Assembly: GCF_017832975.1 (NCBI RefSeq)
Contig: NZ_JAFIBI010000001.1
Span: 3,534,001-3,598,000, forward strand
Direction of reading: 5' to 3'
Source of the DNA: Arthrobacter sp. PvP023
GTDB taxonomy: Bacteria; Actinomycetota; Actinomycetes; Actinomycetales; Micrococcaceae
Length of the DNA stretch: 64,000 bases
How positions within the stretch are numbered: position 1 is the stretch's first letter; each line of letters opens with the position of its first letter. The notes under the pieces were generated by a model that saw nothing but the letters and a program-made list of their open reading frames with translations, was not told where the DNA came from and made no database searches. Made by a program: the position numbers and the translations under genes. Below are positions 48,271-57,076 of the stretch, piece by piece.

Positions 48271-49005
48271 GTGCCACCTACCCAGACCGCCCCCGGCCAG
48301 GCTTCCAGCGCCAACGCCGCGCCCGCAACACCGTCGCGCCGTGAACTCAACAAGGCCGCAACACGCCAGGCCATTACCGATGCCGCCCTCCAGCTCTTGC
48401 GGAGCAAGGGCCCGGGTAACTTCACGGTCGAGGACATTGCCGATGCCGCCGCCATTTCCCGGCGCACTTTCTTCAACTACTTCAGCAGCACGGAAGCGGC
48501 CCTGGCAGCGGTGACCCACGGTTTCCTGGACCACGCCTTGGCGCAGTTCCGGCTGCGGCCAGCCGACGAGCCCATCCTAAAGTCGGCACGGGCGGCCCTG
48601 ATTCAGCTTGCCGACCCCATGACCGTGGCCCCCATGGCCGAGCTGTACACCCTGGCGCAGTCCAATCCGCAGCTCAACCGCAGCGAACTGGAAGCATGGG
48701 ACCACTGCACCGCGGAAATCATCGACGCTGCCCGTGAACGGTTCGCCCAAACTCCCGGCGCCGAATTCGACGAACTCTATCTGCGCGCGCTGGCCGGTTC
48801 CCTCATCTCCTGCGGTAAGGCTGCAATGGACGTCTGGTTCGCCCGATGCGGCGGATCCCTGACCCCGGAGTCCCTTTCCATCCTCAGGCAGCTCCTGATC
48901 GATTCCATGAGCCTGCTGGGCTCCGGATTCGCCCGCCCCGCAAGGCCCCGGGCCAGCACCATGGCCAACAACTCCACCGCCACCCCTTTCGCAGATCGGC
49001 TCTGA
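48271..49005 (+). CDS. TetR/AcrR-family transcriptional regulator
   Basis: This is a repressor-type regulator (244 aa). The N-terminal DNA-binding domain after a 23-residue tail reads TRQAITDAALQLLRSKGPGNFTVEDIADAAAISRRTFFNYF, the usual TetR helix-turn-helix. The C-terminal ligand domain is not specific enough to name an effector. Start GTG at 48271. The MMPL transporter starts 1 base after the stop codon, so this is a typical regulator-efflux pair, probably controlled through the tandem sites just upstream. Confidence 0.93.
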   Translation: MPPTQTAPGQASSANAAPATPSRRELNKAATRQAITDAALQLLRSKGPGNFTVEDIADAAAISRRTFFNYFSSTEAALAAVTHGFLDHALAQFRLRPADEPILKSARAALIQLADPMTVAPMAELYTLAQSNPQLNRSELEAWDHCTAEIIDAARERFAQTPGAEFDELYLRALAGSLISCGKAAMDVWFARCGGSLTPESLSILRQLLIDSMSLLGSGFARPARPRASTMANNSTATPFADRL

Positions 49006-49006
49006 C

Positions 49007-51538
49007 ATGGCACTTTTGCTTTACCGCCTCGGCAAGTTCTCCTACCGGCACCGCTGGCTTGTCATCTCCGTGTGGCTCGCCGTCATGCTGGCCGTCGGTG
49101 GCGCGGCTGCATCCTTCCACGGCACCCTGTCCAACAACTTCCAGATCCCGGGAACCGAGACGCAGCGGATGGCGGACAAGCTCAAGAACGAGCTCCCCTC
49201 GTCCTCCGGCGGCTCGGCGAGCGTTGTGTTCGAAGCCAACGACGCACAATTCAGCCAGGCCGGGAAGGACGCCGTCACCGCTGCGCTGACCAAGCTCAAG
49301 ACCCTCCCCGACGTCCAGGGCACCGTCGACCCGTTCGCAACCCAGGCACAGCTGGACAAAGCCGCCGCGGACCTCACCGCAGGCAAGGAACAGTCTGCTG
49401 CCGGCAAGACCCGGCTGGAGCAGTCCGCGGCCGAGCTCGCCGCTGGGAAGGCCCGGCTGGAAGCTGCCGAACAGCAGATGGTGGCCGCGGGAATGCCGCC
49501 CGCCGCGATCGAGGCGCAGCTCGGCCAACAGAAGGCAGCGCTCGCCGAAGGCCAGGCAAAGCTCGACGCCGGCACAAAGGAACTGGAAGCCGGCGAGGCA
49601 AAGCTGGCCCTTGGTACGCGCCAGCTCGAGGCCTCGAACGGCCTCCGCTTCGTCTCCGAGGACGGCAAGGCCGCGATCGCGCAGGTCCAGTTCAAGACGT
49701 CGATCAACGGCCTCAACCCCGAGGTCCGCCAGGAAGTCCAGGACATCGTCAAGGAGGTGTCCGCCGCCAACGTCACCGCGCTGCCCAGCAAGGAAATCAG
49801 CGAAGACATCTCCGAACTCTTTGGCACAGCCGAGATCATCGGCATCGCCGTGGCAGCCCTGGTCCTGATCATCATGCTCGGAACTTTGATCGCTGCCGGG
49901 CTTCCGCTGCTTATGGCCGTCGTCGGCGTCGCCGTCGGCGTGGGCGCCACCTTCGCCCTGAGCGGGGCCGTGGACATGAGCTCCATCTCCCCGATGCTCG
50001 CGCTGATGCTCGGCCTCGCCGTCGGAATCGACTACTCCCTGTTTATCGTCAACCGGCACCGCTCCCAGCTGCTCTCCGGAATGGACCCCGAGGAATCCGT
50101 GGCGCTGGCCACGGGCACGTCCGGCAATGCCGTGCTCTTCGCCGGCCTGACCGTCATCATCGCCCTCGCGGCCCTCGTTGTCCCGGGCCTTCCGTTCCTG
50201 GCCGTGATGGGTCTCTCGGCCGCCGCAACAGTGGGCGTCGCCGTCGTCGTGGCCCTGACCCTGACGCCGGCTGTACTCTCCCTCGTGGGCCGGAAACTGA
50301 TCTCCAAGCGGGCCTGGGCCAAGGCGGCCAGGCACAACGCCGCTCCCGGCCACGAAACCGAGGACCGCGCCAAGGACGAATACCGCAGCAGTCACGGCTG
50401 GGGCGGCATCGTCACCAACCACCCGTGGCTGGCCCTGCTGGCCGGAGTGGTCCTGCTCGGTGTGGTGGCCCTGCCCGCCGCCCAGCTTCGGCTTGCTTTG
50501 CCGGACGCAAGTTCCGAACCGGTCGCCTCACAGGCATTCAAGGCCTACGACGTCACCAAGCGGAGCTTCGGCGAGGGCATGACCGGCCCGATCATCGTAG
50601 TGGGCGACCTCCCCGAGGGACTCAGCGAAGCCGACGCTCAGGCCAAGCAGTTCGACGTCGCGGACATCCTGCGCGAGACCGGGAACGTCACGGCCGCCGT
50701 TCCCCTGGCCCTGAGCGAGGACCGCCGTACCGCAGTGTTCCAGGTCATCCCGAATGAAGGCCCGGCCAGTGCGAGCACCGTCCAGGTGGTCTCCGAACTG
50801 CGCGCCGAAAAGGACCAGATCAAGGACTCCACCGGCGTCAGCATCGGCCTCACCGGACAAACCGCCGGCAACGTCGATGTGTCCGCCAAACTCGGCGACG
50901 CGCTGCCGCCGTACCTGGCGATCGTGGTGGGTCTCTCGTTGATCCTGCTGCTGCTCGTGTTCCGTTCCATCTGGGTGCCGCTGCTGGCCACCGGCGGCTT
51001 CCTGCTCTCGCTTGCCGCTGCGTTCGGGGCGGTCGTTGCCGTTTACCAGTGGGGCTGGCTCGGGATGGTGTTCGGCGTCGAAAATCCGGGCGCTGTGCTC
51101 AGCTTCCTGCCCATCATCCTGATCGGTGTCCTGTTCGGACTCGCCATGGACTACCAGGTGTTCATTACCTCGGGCATGCGTGAATCGTTCATGCACGGGG
51201 AGTCGGCAAAGCACGCCGTCCGGAGCGGCTTCAGCCATGCCTCTGCCGTGGTCACCGCGGCCGCCATCATCATGGTCAGCGTATTCGCCGGCTTCATCTT
51301 CTCGCACCTGAACATGGTCCGGCCGCTCGGCTTCGCCATGGCATTCGGCGTGCTGATTGATGCCTTTGTGGTCCGTATGACGATCGTCCCGGCTGTGATG
51401 TACCTGCTCGGCGAAAAGGCATGGTGGCTGCCGCGCTGGCTGGACCGCATCCTGCCGGACGTCGACGTCGAGGGCACGAAACTCCGGAAGGATGAGACCG
51501 CAGTCGTAACAGAAGCGGAAGAGGTCGGCGCACGCTGA
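49007..51538 (+). CDS. MMPL/RND-family transporter
   Basis: This is a large membrane exporter (843 aa) of the MMPL family, which moves lipids or drugs using the proton gradient. It has one N-terminal helix, an extracellular domain with a long Ala/Glu/Lys-rich coiled coil (about 105-215), five helices (about 280-430) that include LALMLGLAVGIDYSLFIVNRHR, a second outer domain and a second helix bundle with FGLAMDYQVFITSGMRESF. The GIDYSL and AMDYQV sites are the Asp-Tyr pairs that relay protons in MmpL proteins. It is co-transcribed with the TetR gene; the substrate is unknown. Confidence 0.93.
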   Translation: MALLLYRLGKFSYRHRWLVISVWLAVMLAVGGAAASFHGTLSNNFQIPGTETQRMADKLKNELPSSSGGSASVVFEANDAQFSQAGKDAVTAALTKLKTLPDVQGTVDPFATQAQLDKAAADLTAGKEQSAAGKTRLEQSAAELAAGKARLEAAEQQMVAAGMPPAAIEAQLGQQKAALAEGQAKLDAGTKELEAGEAKLALGTRQLEASNGLRFVSEDGKAAIAQVQFKTSINGLNPEVRQEVQDIVKEVSAANVTALPSKEISEDISELFGTAEIIGIAVAALVLIIMLGTLIAAGLPLLMAVVGVAVGVGATFALSGAVDMSSISPMLALMLGLAVGIDYSLFIVNRHRSQLLSGMDPEESVALATGTSGNAVLFAGLTVIIALAALVVPGLPFLAVMGLSAAATVGVAVVVALTLTPAVLSLVGRKLISKRAWAKAARHNAAPGHETEDRAKDEYRSSHGWGGIVTNHPWLALLAGVVLLGVVALPAAQLRLALPDASSEPVASQAFKAYDVTKRSFGEGMTGPIIVVGDLPEGLSEADAQAKQFDVADILRETGNVTAAVPLALSEDRRTAVFQVIPNEGPASASTVQVVSELRAEKDQIKDSTGVSIGLTGQTAGNVDVSAKLGDALPPYLAIVVGLSLILLLLVFRSIWVPLLATGGFLLSLAAAFGAVVAVYQWGWLGMVFGVENPGAVLSFLPIILIGVLFGLAMDYQVFITSGMRESFMHGESAKHAVRSGFSHASAVVTAAAIIMVSVFAGFIFSHLNMVRPLGFAMAFGVLIDAFVVRMTIVPAVMYLLGEKAWWLPRWLDRILPDVDVEGTKLRKDETAVVTEAEEVGAR

Positions 51539-51558
51539 CAGAGCGCTTCGGAGTCCTT

Positions 51559-51602
51559 AGGGGCCGCCCGCCGATCACTTGATCGGCGGGCGGTCCCTTT
51601 TC
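51559..51602 (+). terminator. intrinsic terminator after the MMPL gene
   Basis: An 18-base stem (51559-51576 with 51581-51598, one G-U pair) with a 4-base loop is followed by a short T-run. It lies 20 bases past the MMPL stop and just before the end of the convergent HNH gene. Confidence 0.88.
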
Positions 51603-51632
51603 TGCAGTTAATTTCTGCTGTCCGTGACCCGG

Positions 51633-53096
51633 CTACGCCGCGAATGGAGCATAGCGGAGGGCACGCCTGCGAATCTTGGCGTGGTGGCGGAGTTCTTTCC
51701 GCTGACGTACTGCTTCCAGGCGGCCGGAGTCCAAGGCCGGGCTCCAGCGTTGAGTTCCCGGCAACGGCGGTGCAGTGGATTGGTAGCTGTGGCCGGTTGG
51801 GGTTGTCAGTCGGATGGCATGCCTGGTCCCGCCGGGAACATGTGGTCCGGTCAAAGGGTGAGCCGTCCAGCCCGGCGCTTCCTTGGTGTGGTTGCAGGCT
51901 TCGCAGAGCCCGGCGCCGTTGTCCAGTGTTGTAGCTCCGCCGCCGTGCCAGCGGACGATGTGGTCCAGGTGGCGGACGGGTGCGTCGCAGTAGGGCGTGC
52001 GGCAGGTGTCGTCGCGTGCCTCGATGAAGCGGCGGAGTCCCGCGGGGAAAAGCCGGGCGCGGGAATCCATCGCCACCAGCTCGCCCGTGGCAGGGGCCGT
52101 GTACAGACGACGGATCCAAGTGTTGAAGACTTGATCCCGGATAGAAGGCGCAGCTCCGCCACGGTCAATGATGCTTCTGGCCCAGCCGCCTGGGACCACA
52201 CCGTAGCCGGGAAGGCGTGCCGGTTCGCTGTCACCTTGAAAGAGGGTCCGATCAGTCATGACGAGCTGGATTTCGATGCCTGTAAAGCCGCCCGGCGTCC
52301 CGGTCACGCGTTCGACCAGGTCATCGGCCATGATTTGTCCGCGGGAGCGAGGATCTCCGCCGCTGCGGACAGACTCCGCGTTACGGACAAGAGCAGCATG
52401 AACGGCGACACCGGCCGAGACGGGCAGCAGGGCGGTCAGATAGCACATGGTGTCCGGAGCCGGGCGGAGGCTGACGTGACGCTCGGCTGCGGCGTGGCTG
52501 GCCCGCTGGGTGACAGAACGGGGGTCACGGCGGTAAGCCGCGGCTCGGACGGCAGCGATGATTCCCCGGTCACCTACCCCGTCAAAGGCGGCAGTGTCGG
52601 GCGCGAGTTCCTCGTCCACGGCGCAGCGGTCCTCCGCCGACAGGCACGCCGTCTCCTTGACCAGTAACGTTGCGCGCCACTCATTCAGTTGCCCGGTCTC
52701 CAGCGCGGCGAGGGTTCGGGGCATCTCGGTCACCATAGCCTTGGCCAGGCCCAGCAACCTGTCTCCCTTGGACGGGGATTCGCGACGGGCGAGCGCGATC
52801 TGCGCTCCGACGCCTGCCCCGCATTGGTCTGCGGGTACTCCGGCGTCAGACTGTTGGCGGCGCTGCTGCCGGTCAAATGCGACAGTCAGCCGGGCCTGAC
52901 GGGCAGACAACGCAGATTTCCTGTCCTCCAACGCCCGAATCTCATCAATCAAGCGAGCGCCGTCCTCCTCAGGCATGCCACCATTCAGGTCAATGACCGC
53001 ATCTTCCGCAACCGGCCGTTGACCGCAACTGCAAGCACAGCGGAAATCACCCTGGCGTGCTGCCAGCGCCGCTTCCGGCCCGGGATATCCTTCCAT
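51633..53096 (-). CDS. DUF222/HNH endonuclease-signature protein
   Basis: This is a 487-aa protein of the 13E12-repeat type: a DUF222 domain (about 45-330) followed by an HNH nuclease signature ([23 protein letters not shown], then [18 protein letters not shown], about 375-425). All HNH residues and both zinc Cys pairs are present, so it may be active. Such genes are often multicopy in Arthrobacter and mycobacteria, and their role is unsettled. The start at 53096 is the longest plausible; a later Met at about residue 41 (MPEEDGAR) is an alternative. It begins 3 bases after the stop of the small gene upstream. Confidence 0.87.
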   Translation of the reverse strand: MEGYPGPEAALAARQGDFRCACSCGQRPVAEDAVIDLNGGMPEEDGARLIDEIRALEDRKSALSARQARLTVAFDRQQRRQQSDAGVPADQCGAGVGAQIALARRESPSKGDRLLGLAKAMVTEMPRTLAALETGQLNEWRATLLVKETACLSAEDRCAVDEELAPDTAAFDGVGDRGIIAAVRAAAYRRDPRSVTQRASHAAAERHVSLRPAPDTMCYLTALLPVSAGVAVHAALVRNAESVRSGGDPRSRGQIMADDLVERVTGTPGGFTGIEIQLVMTDRTLFQGDSEPARLPGYGVVPGGWARSIIDRGGAAPSIRDQVFNTWIRRLYTAPATGELVAMDSRARLFPAGLRRFIEARDDTCRTPYCDAPVRHLDHIVRWHGGGATTLDNGAGLCEACNHTKEAPGWTAHPLTGPHVPGGTRHAIRLTTPTGHSYQSTAPPLPGTQRWSPALDSGRLEAVRQRKELRHHAKIRRRALRYAPFAA

Positions 53097-53099
53097 GGC

Positions 53100-53423
53100 T
53101 CAAGTGTCCCTTTGGGCTACGACATTAATGAGGGCAAACAGGAGCCGGTCGCCCGCTTCGTGTGCCATTGGGGACGTGCCCACTCCGGTCGTAGCTATCG
53201 GCGCACGACTTAGGACAGCCGCCACCTCAAGACGCGTTATGACAGGAGCCAATGCGGCGCCCAGCTCCTCCAGCCGCCGACAGAATTCGATCTGCTCGGC
53301 ACCGCCCTCAGGCACCTTAATCTGTTGAAGCGCGTGCAAGCACATCGCTACCACGCCGCGGAGGTTGTCTCCATCACGTCCGGCCATTGTCCGTGCCGCT
53401 TCCGATCCCTGGTTCCCGTCCAT
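53100..53423 (-). CDS. small hypothetical protein upstream of the HNH gene
   Basis: This is a 107-aa helical protein from the start used here (MDGNQGSEAAR); the frame is open to 53495. I do not recognise a family. It contains LRGVVAMCLHALQQIKVPEGG and a helix IEFCRRLEELGAALAPVITRLEVAAVL. It stops 3 bases before the HNH gene and is probably co-transcribed with it, so it may be an accessory protein. Start and function are uncertain. Confidence 0.55.
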   Translation of the reverse strand: MDGNQGSEAARTMAGRDGDNLRGVVAMCLHALQQIKVPEGGAEQIEFCRRLEELGAALAPVITRLEVAAVLSRAPIATTGVGTSPMAHEAGDRLLFALINVVAQRDT

Positions 53424-53524
53424 GAACCAACTATCCCGCCGACCTCCGACAATAAGCCCGAGCGAGAAATCCTGAGCGAAAAGACCCCGCGACAATGAGA
53501 CTCAGGGGGAACTAGGCTGGAGCG

Positions 53525-54199
53525 GTGACCCGCCTCATTCTTGCCTCCCAGTCCCCCGCACGCACCAAACTGCTGAGCCACGCCGGCATCCGGCACGAGA
53601 TCCTGGTATCGGACGTGGATGAAGATGCCGTCCAGGCCCGCTACGGCGTCACGGATCCGCACGACACCGCCCTGCTGCTGGCGCGCGCCAAGGCGGAGGC
53701 CGTCGCCTCGCTGCCGGAGGCAGACGGCGCACTGGTGCTCGGCTGCGATTCCGTCTTCGAGTTCGACGGCGAGGCGCACGGCAAGCCGTACACGGCCGAG
53801 GTCGCCAGGGAGCGAATGCTGCGGATGAGCGGCGCCATGGGCGTGCTGCACACGGGCCACTGGCTGGTGGACTGCCGCGATACCGAGCCCGACGACGGCG
53901 GCTCCAATGGCTCCGGCGCCACGCTGGGCTCCGTGACCTCCGCCGAAGTCCATTTCATGGACATGAGCGTCGAAGAAATCGACGCGTACATCGCCACAGG
54001 CGAGCCGCTCCAGTGCGCCGGCTCATTCACGATCGACGGCTACGGCGGTGCCTTCATCCGGAAGGTCGACGGCGACCCCCACACCGTCGTCGGACTTTCC
54101 ATTTCCACCCTTCGCGGGCTGCTGGGCCAGGCGCAGGTAGGCATCACCGAACTGTGGACCGGCGGCGCCATTGACCCCGCCGATGTCCGCTCGGAGTGA
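53525..54199 (+). CDS. maf: Maf-family nucleoside triphosphate pyrophosphatase
   Basis: This is a house-cleaning enzyme (224 aa) that hydrolyses non-canonical or modified nucleoside triphosphates and is linked to septum control in some bacteria. The Maf signature LILASQSPARTKLL is at the N-terminus, with ALVLGCDSVFEFDGEAHGKP and IDGYGGAFIRKVDGDPHTVVGLS further on. A Gly/Ser-rich insertion (about 118-138) is unusual. Start GTG at 53525. In many actinobacteria maf lies between the carboxylase genes; here it precedes the alpha subunit gene by 124 bases. Confidence 0.93.
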   Translation: MTRLILASQSPARTKLLSHAGIRHEILVSDVDEDAVQARYGVTDPHDTALLLARAKAEAVASLPEADGALVLGCDSVFEFDGEAHGKPYTAEVARERMLRMSGAMGVLHTGHWLVDCRDTEPDDGGSNGSGATLGSVTSAEVHFMDMSVEEIDAYIATGEPLQCAGSFTIDGYGGAFIRKVDGDPHTVVGLSISTLRGLLGQAQVGITELWTGGAIDPADVRSE

Positions 54200-54213
54200 G
54201 GCAATTCGCAGCT

Positions 54214-54234
54214 CTTTGTAGCATCCCTACAAAG
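54214..54234 (+). promoter_or_regulatory. palindrome CTTTGTAG-N5-CTACAAAG upstream of the carboxylase alpha gene
   Basis: Eight-base perfect arms surround a 5-base centre (CATCC), 90 bases before the TTG start. The inner TGTAG-N5-CTACA core is shared with the site upstream of the beta subunit gene, pointing to a common regulator. It could also act as a short hairpin after maf. Confidence 0.6.
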
Positions 54235-54323
54235 GACAGGAGCTTTACACGCGGAATCCGCAAGTAATATCGGCGGAACCCTCAAAATCGCGCTAGGCTC
54301 CCTGAAGGAAAGAAGGAGACGCC

Positions 54324-56177
54324 TTGTCAGCAAATTCGGAGCAGTCCGCAAGTCCAGAGCAGTCCACCGCCCCAAGCCACGCAGGTGCCGCCCTGACGAG
54401 CTCCAAGCGGCTGAGCAAAGTCCTCATCGCCAACCGCGGTGAAATCGCCGTGCGCATCATCCGAGCCGCCCGGGACGAAGGCATCACCTCGGTGGCCGTC
54501 TACGCCGACCCGGACCGCGACGCCCTGCACGTGCGCCTGGCGGATGAGGCCTACGCACTGGGCGGCAACACCGCTGCCGAGTCCTACCTGGTGATGGAAA
54601 AGCTCATCGAAGTGGCGCACCAGAGCGGCGCCGACGCCATCCACCCGGGCTACGGCTTCCTGGCCGAAAACGCACAGTTCGCCGCCATGGTCATCGGTGC
54701 GGGCATCACCTGGATCGGCCCCTCCCCGGAGGCAATCTCCGCCCTCGGCGACAAGGTCCAGGCACGGCACATCGCCGAAAAGGTGGGCGCACCGCAGGTC
54801 CCCGGCACCGCCGACCCCGTGGAATCCGCAGAAGAGATCCTCGAGTTCGTGGACAAGTTCGGCCTGCCGGTGGCCATCAAGGCGGCTTTCGGCGGCGGTG
54901 GACGCGGCATCAAGGTGGCCCGCACGCGCGAGGAGATTCCGGAACTGTTCGAATCGGCCGTCCGCGAGGCCGTCGCTGCGTTCGGGCGCGGAGAATGCTT
55001 CATCGAGCGCTTCCTGGACGCCCCGCGGCACGTCGAAACCCAGTGCCTGGCGGACGCGTACGGCAACGTCGTGGTGGTCTCCACCCGCGACTGCTCTCTG
55101 CAACGCCGCAACCAGAAGCTGGTGGAGGAGGCGCCCGCTCCCTTCCTGACCGAAGAGCAGAACCGCCGCCTCTACGAGTCGTCCAAGGCCATCCTCAAGG
55201 AGGCCGGCTACCTCGGCGCCGGAACGTGCGAGTTCCTGGTGGGCCAGGACGGCACCATCTCGTTCCTTGAGGTCAACACCCGCCTCCAGGTGGAGCACTG
55301 TGTCTCCGAGGAAGTCACCGGAATCGACCTCGTCCGCGAACAGTTCCGGCTGGCCCGCGGCGAAAAGCTGGGCTACGACGATCCCGAGGTGCGCGGACAC
55401 TCCATCGAATTCCGCATCACCGGCGAAGACCCCGGCCGCAACTTCATGCCCGCCCCGGGCACCATCACCACGTTGAAGAACCCCACCGGCCCCGGCATCA
55501 GGGTTGACTCCGGCGTAGAGCAGGGCGACGTCATCAGCGGCAACTTCGACTCGATGCTCTCCAAGCTGATCGTCACCGGGGCCACCCGTGAGCAGGCACT
55601 GCAGCGCTCCCGCCGGGCCCTGGAGGAGATGGTGGTCGAGGGCATCCCCACCGTCATTCCCTTCGACCTCGCAGTGGTCACCAACCCCGACTTCGCCCCG
55701 GCCGAGGGCCCGTTCAAGGTCCACACCCGCTGGATCGAGACGGCGTTCGTCAACGACATTCCGGCGTGGACGCCTGACGGCGCCGAAGGTGAGGCTGCCG
55801 ACGCCGGGGATCGCCAGCGCGTTGTCGTCGAGGTGGGCGGCAAACGCCTTGAGGTGGTCCTTCCGGCGTCACTCGGCTCGTTCAGCACCGGCGGCGGCTC
55901 GGGCAAACCGGCCAAGGCCAAGAAGCGTTCCCGCTCCGGCGGACCGGCGGCTGCTGCGGGCGGCAACTCGCTGACCTCCCCCATGCAGGGGACCATCGTG
56001 AAGGTGGCAGTTGTGGAAGGCGACATTGTCGCCGAAGGTGATCTCGTCGTCGTACTCGAAGCGATGAAGATGGAGCAGCCGCTCACGGCCCACCGTGCGG
56101 GCACCATTACCGGCCTGGTCGCCATCGCGGGCGAGACGGTCTCCGCCGGTGCCGTGATCGCCACGATCGAGGACTAA
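54324..56177 (+). CDS. biotin-dependent acyl-CoA carboxylase alpha subunit
   Basis: This subunit (617 aa) carries biotin carboxylase and biotin carrier domains and carboxylates its own biotin with ATP and bicarbonate. The biotin carboxylase part starts at [20 protein letters not shown] (about residue 35) and includes [25 protein letters not shown] and [12 protein letters not shown]. The C-terminal carrier domain has EAMKMEQPL with the biotinylated Lys at 582. Start is a TTG at 54324 behind AGGAG. It partners the beta and epsilon subunits at 42143-43998 and is a substrate for BirA at 39958-40995. Confidence 0.95.
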   Translation: MSANSEQSASPEQSTAPSHAGAALTSSKRLSKVLIANRGEIAVRIIRAARDEGITSVAVYADPDRDALHVRLADEAYALGGNTAAESYLVMEKLIEVAHQSGADAIHPGYGFLAENAQFAAMVIGAGITWIGPSPEAISALGDKVQARHIAEKVGAPQVPGTADPVESAEEILEFVDKFGLPVAIKAAFGGGGRGIKVARTREEIPELFESAVREAVAAFGRGECFIERFLDAPRHVETQCLADAYGNVVVVSTRDCSLQRRNQKLVEEAPAPFLTEEQNRRLYESSKAILKEAGYLGAGTCEFLVGQDGTISFLEVNTRLQVEHCVSEEVTGIDLVREQFRLARGEKLGYDDPEVRGHSIEFRITGEDPGRNFMPAPGTITTLKNPTGPGIRVDSGVEQGDVISGNFDSMLSKLIVTGATREQALQRSRRALEEMVVEGIPTVIPFDLAVVTNPDFAPAEGPFKVHTRWIETAFVNDIPAWTPDGAEGEAADAGDRQRVVVEVGGKRLEVVLPASLGSFSTGGGSGKPAKAKKRSRSGGPAAAAGGNSLTSPMQGTIVKVAVVEGDIVAEGDLVVVLEAMKMEQPLTAHRAGTITGLVAIAGETVSAGAVIATIED

Positions 56178-56274
56178 GCCTCCGCCGGCTCCTTCCCGGC
56201 CCGCCGGCACAGCAATGCCCGCCGCCCCCGGCGCGCCCATGGCGCCCGGGGGCGGCTCCATGCAGACTTAGCGT

Positions 56275-57006
56275 GTGAAGCCATTTCTACTGCTTGCCTC
56301 ACGCGCCGAGGACAAGGCTGCCGAGGAAGAATACGAGGCCTACCTGCGCTATTGCGGACTTGAGCCCGCACAGTTGCGCCGCATCCGAATGGAAGCCGGG
56401 CCCATGCCGGACCTGGACCTCTCCGATTACTCCGGGGTGATCGTAGGCGGCAGCCCCTTCACCTCCAGCGACCCGGCGGACCACAAAAGCCCGGCCCAGC
56501 ACCGGGTGGAGCGTGACCTGCGCCTGCTGCTGGACCGCATTGTGCCGGCGGATTTCCCGTTCCTCGGCGCCTGCTACGGGGTCGGTACGCTGGGCCTGCA
56601 CCAGGGCGCGGTCATTGACCGGACCTACGGTGAAGGCCTGGGCGGCACCACCATCAAGCTGACAGCGGAAGGCCTGCAGGATCCCCTCCTGCGCGGACTG
56701 CCGGAAAGCTTCACGGCGTTTACCGGCCACAAGGAAGCCGTCAGTGTCCTCCCCTCCCACGCCGTTCTCCTGGCCAGTTCCGCGGCTTGCCCGGTGCACA
56801 TGTTCCGGATCAAGGCCAACCTGTACGCCACACAGTTCCACCCGGAGCTCGACGCCGACGGGCTGGTCACCCGGATCGATATCTACCGCCACGCCGGCTA
56901 CTTCCCGCCGGAGTCGGCGGAGGCGCTGATGGAGAACGCCCGGCAGTTCATTGCGGCGGAGCCGATGAAAATCCTCAGCAACTTCGTCGAGCGCTACGCA
57001 AGGTAG
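56275..57006 (+). CDS. class I glutamine amidotransferase-like protein
   Basis: This is a 243-aa stand-alone GATase1 domain. The nucleophile Cys lies in FLGACYGVGTLG (about residue 99) and the catalytic His in ATQFHPELD; the usual Glu of the triad is not firmly located. The GMP-synthase-like pattern suggests ammonia release from glutamine or a related hydrolase activity, with unknown acceptor. It starts with GTG at 56275, about 100 bases after the carboxylase gene, and may be transcribed with it. A shared terminator follows. Confidence 0.87.
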   Translation: MKPFLLLASRAEDKAAEEEYEAYLRYCGLEPAQLRRIRMEAGPMPDLDLSDYSGVIVGGSPFTSSDPADHKSPAQHRVERDLRLLLDRIVPADFPFLGACYGVGTLGLHQGAVIDRTYGEGLGGTTIKLTAEGLQDPLLRGLPESFTAFTGHKEAVSVLPSHAVLLASSAACPVHMFRIKANLYATQFHPELDADGLVTRIDIYRHAGYFPPESAEALMENARQFIAAEPMKILSNFVERYAR

Positions 57007-57020
57007 CGGCCACAAATGAC

Positions 57021-57057
57021 AAATGCCCGGCACCCCCGTGAAGGGTGCCGGGCATTT
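57021..57057. terminator. bidirectional terminator between convergent genes
   Basis: Perfect 15-base arms (57021-57035 and 57043-57057) start with AAATG and end with CATTT around a 7-base loop. It serves the amidotransferase gene on the + strand and the transporter gene on the - strand. Confidence 0.9.
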
Positions 57058-57076
57058 CCAGTGTCGGATTACCGGG

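Noticed and set aside
51633..53096. DUF222-HNH gene as an insertion sequence or homing element
   Set aside because: There are no terminal repeats, target duplications or transposase motifs. The protein family is common as a stand-alone gene.
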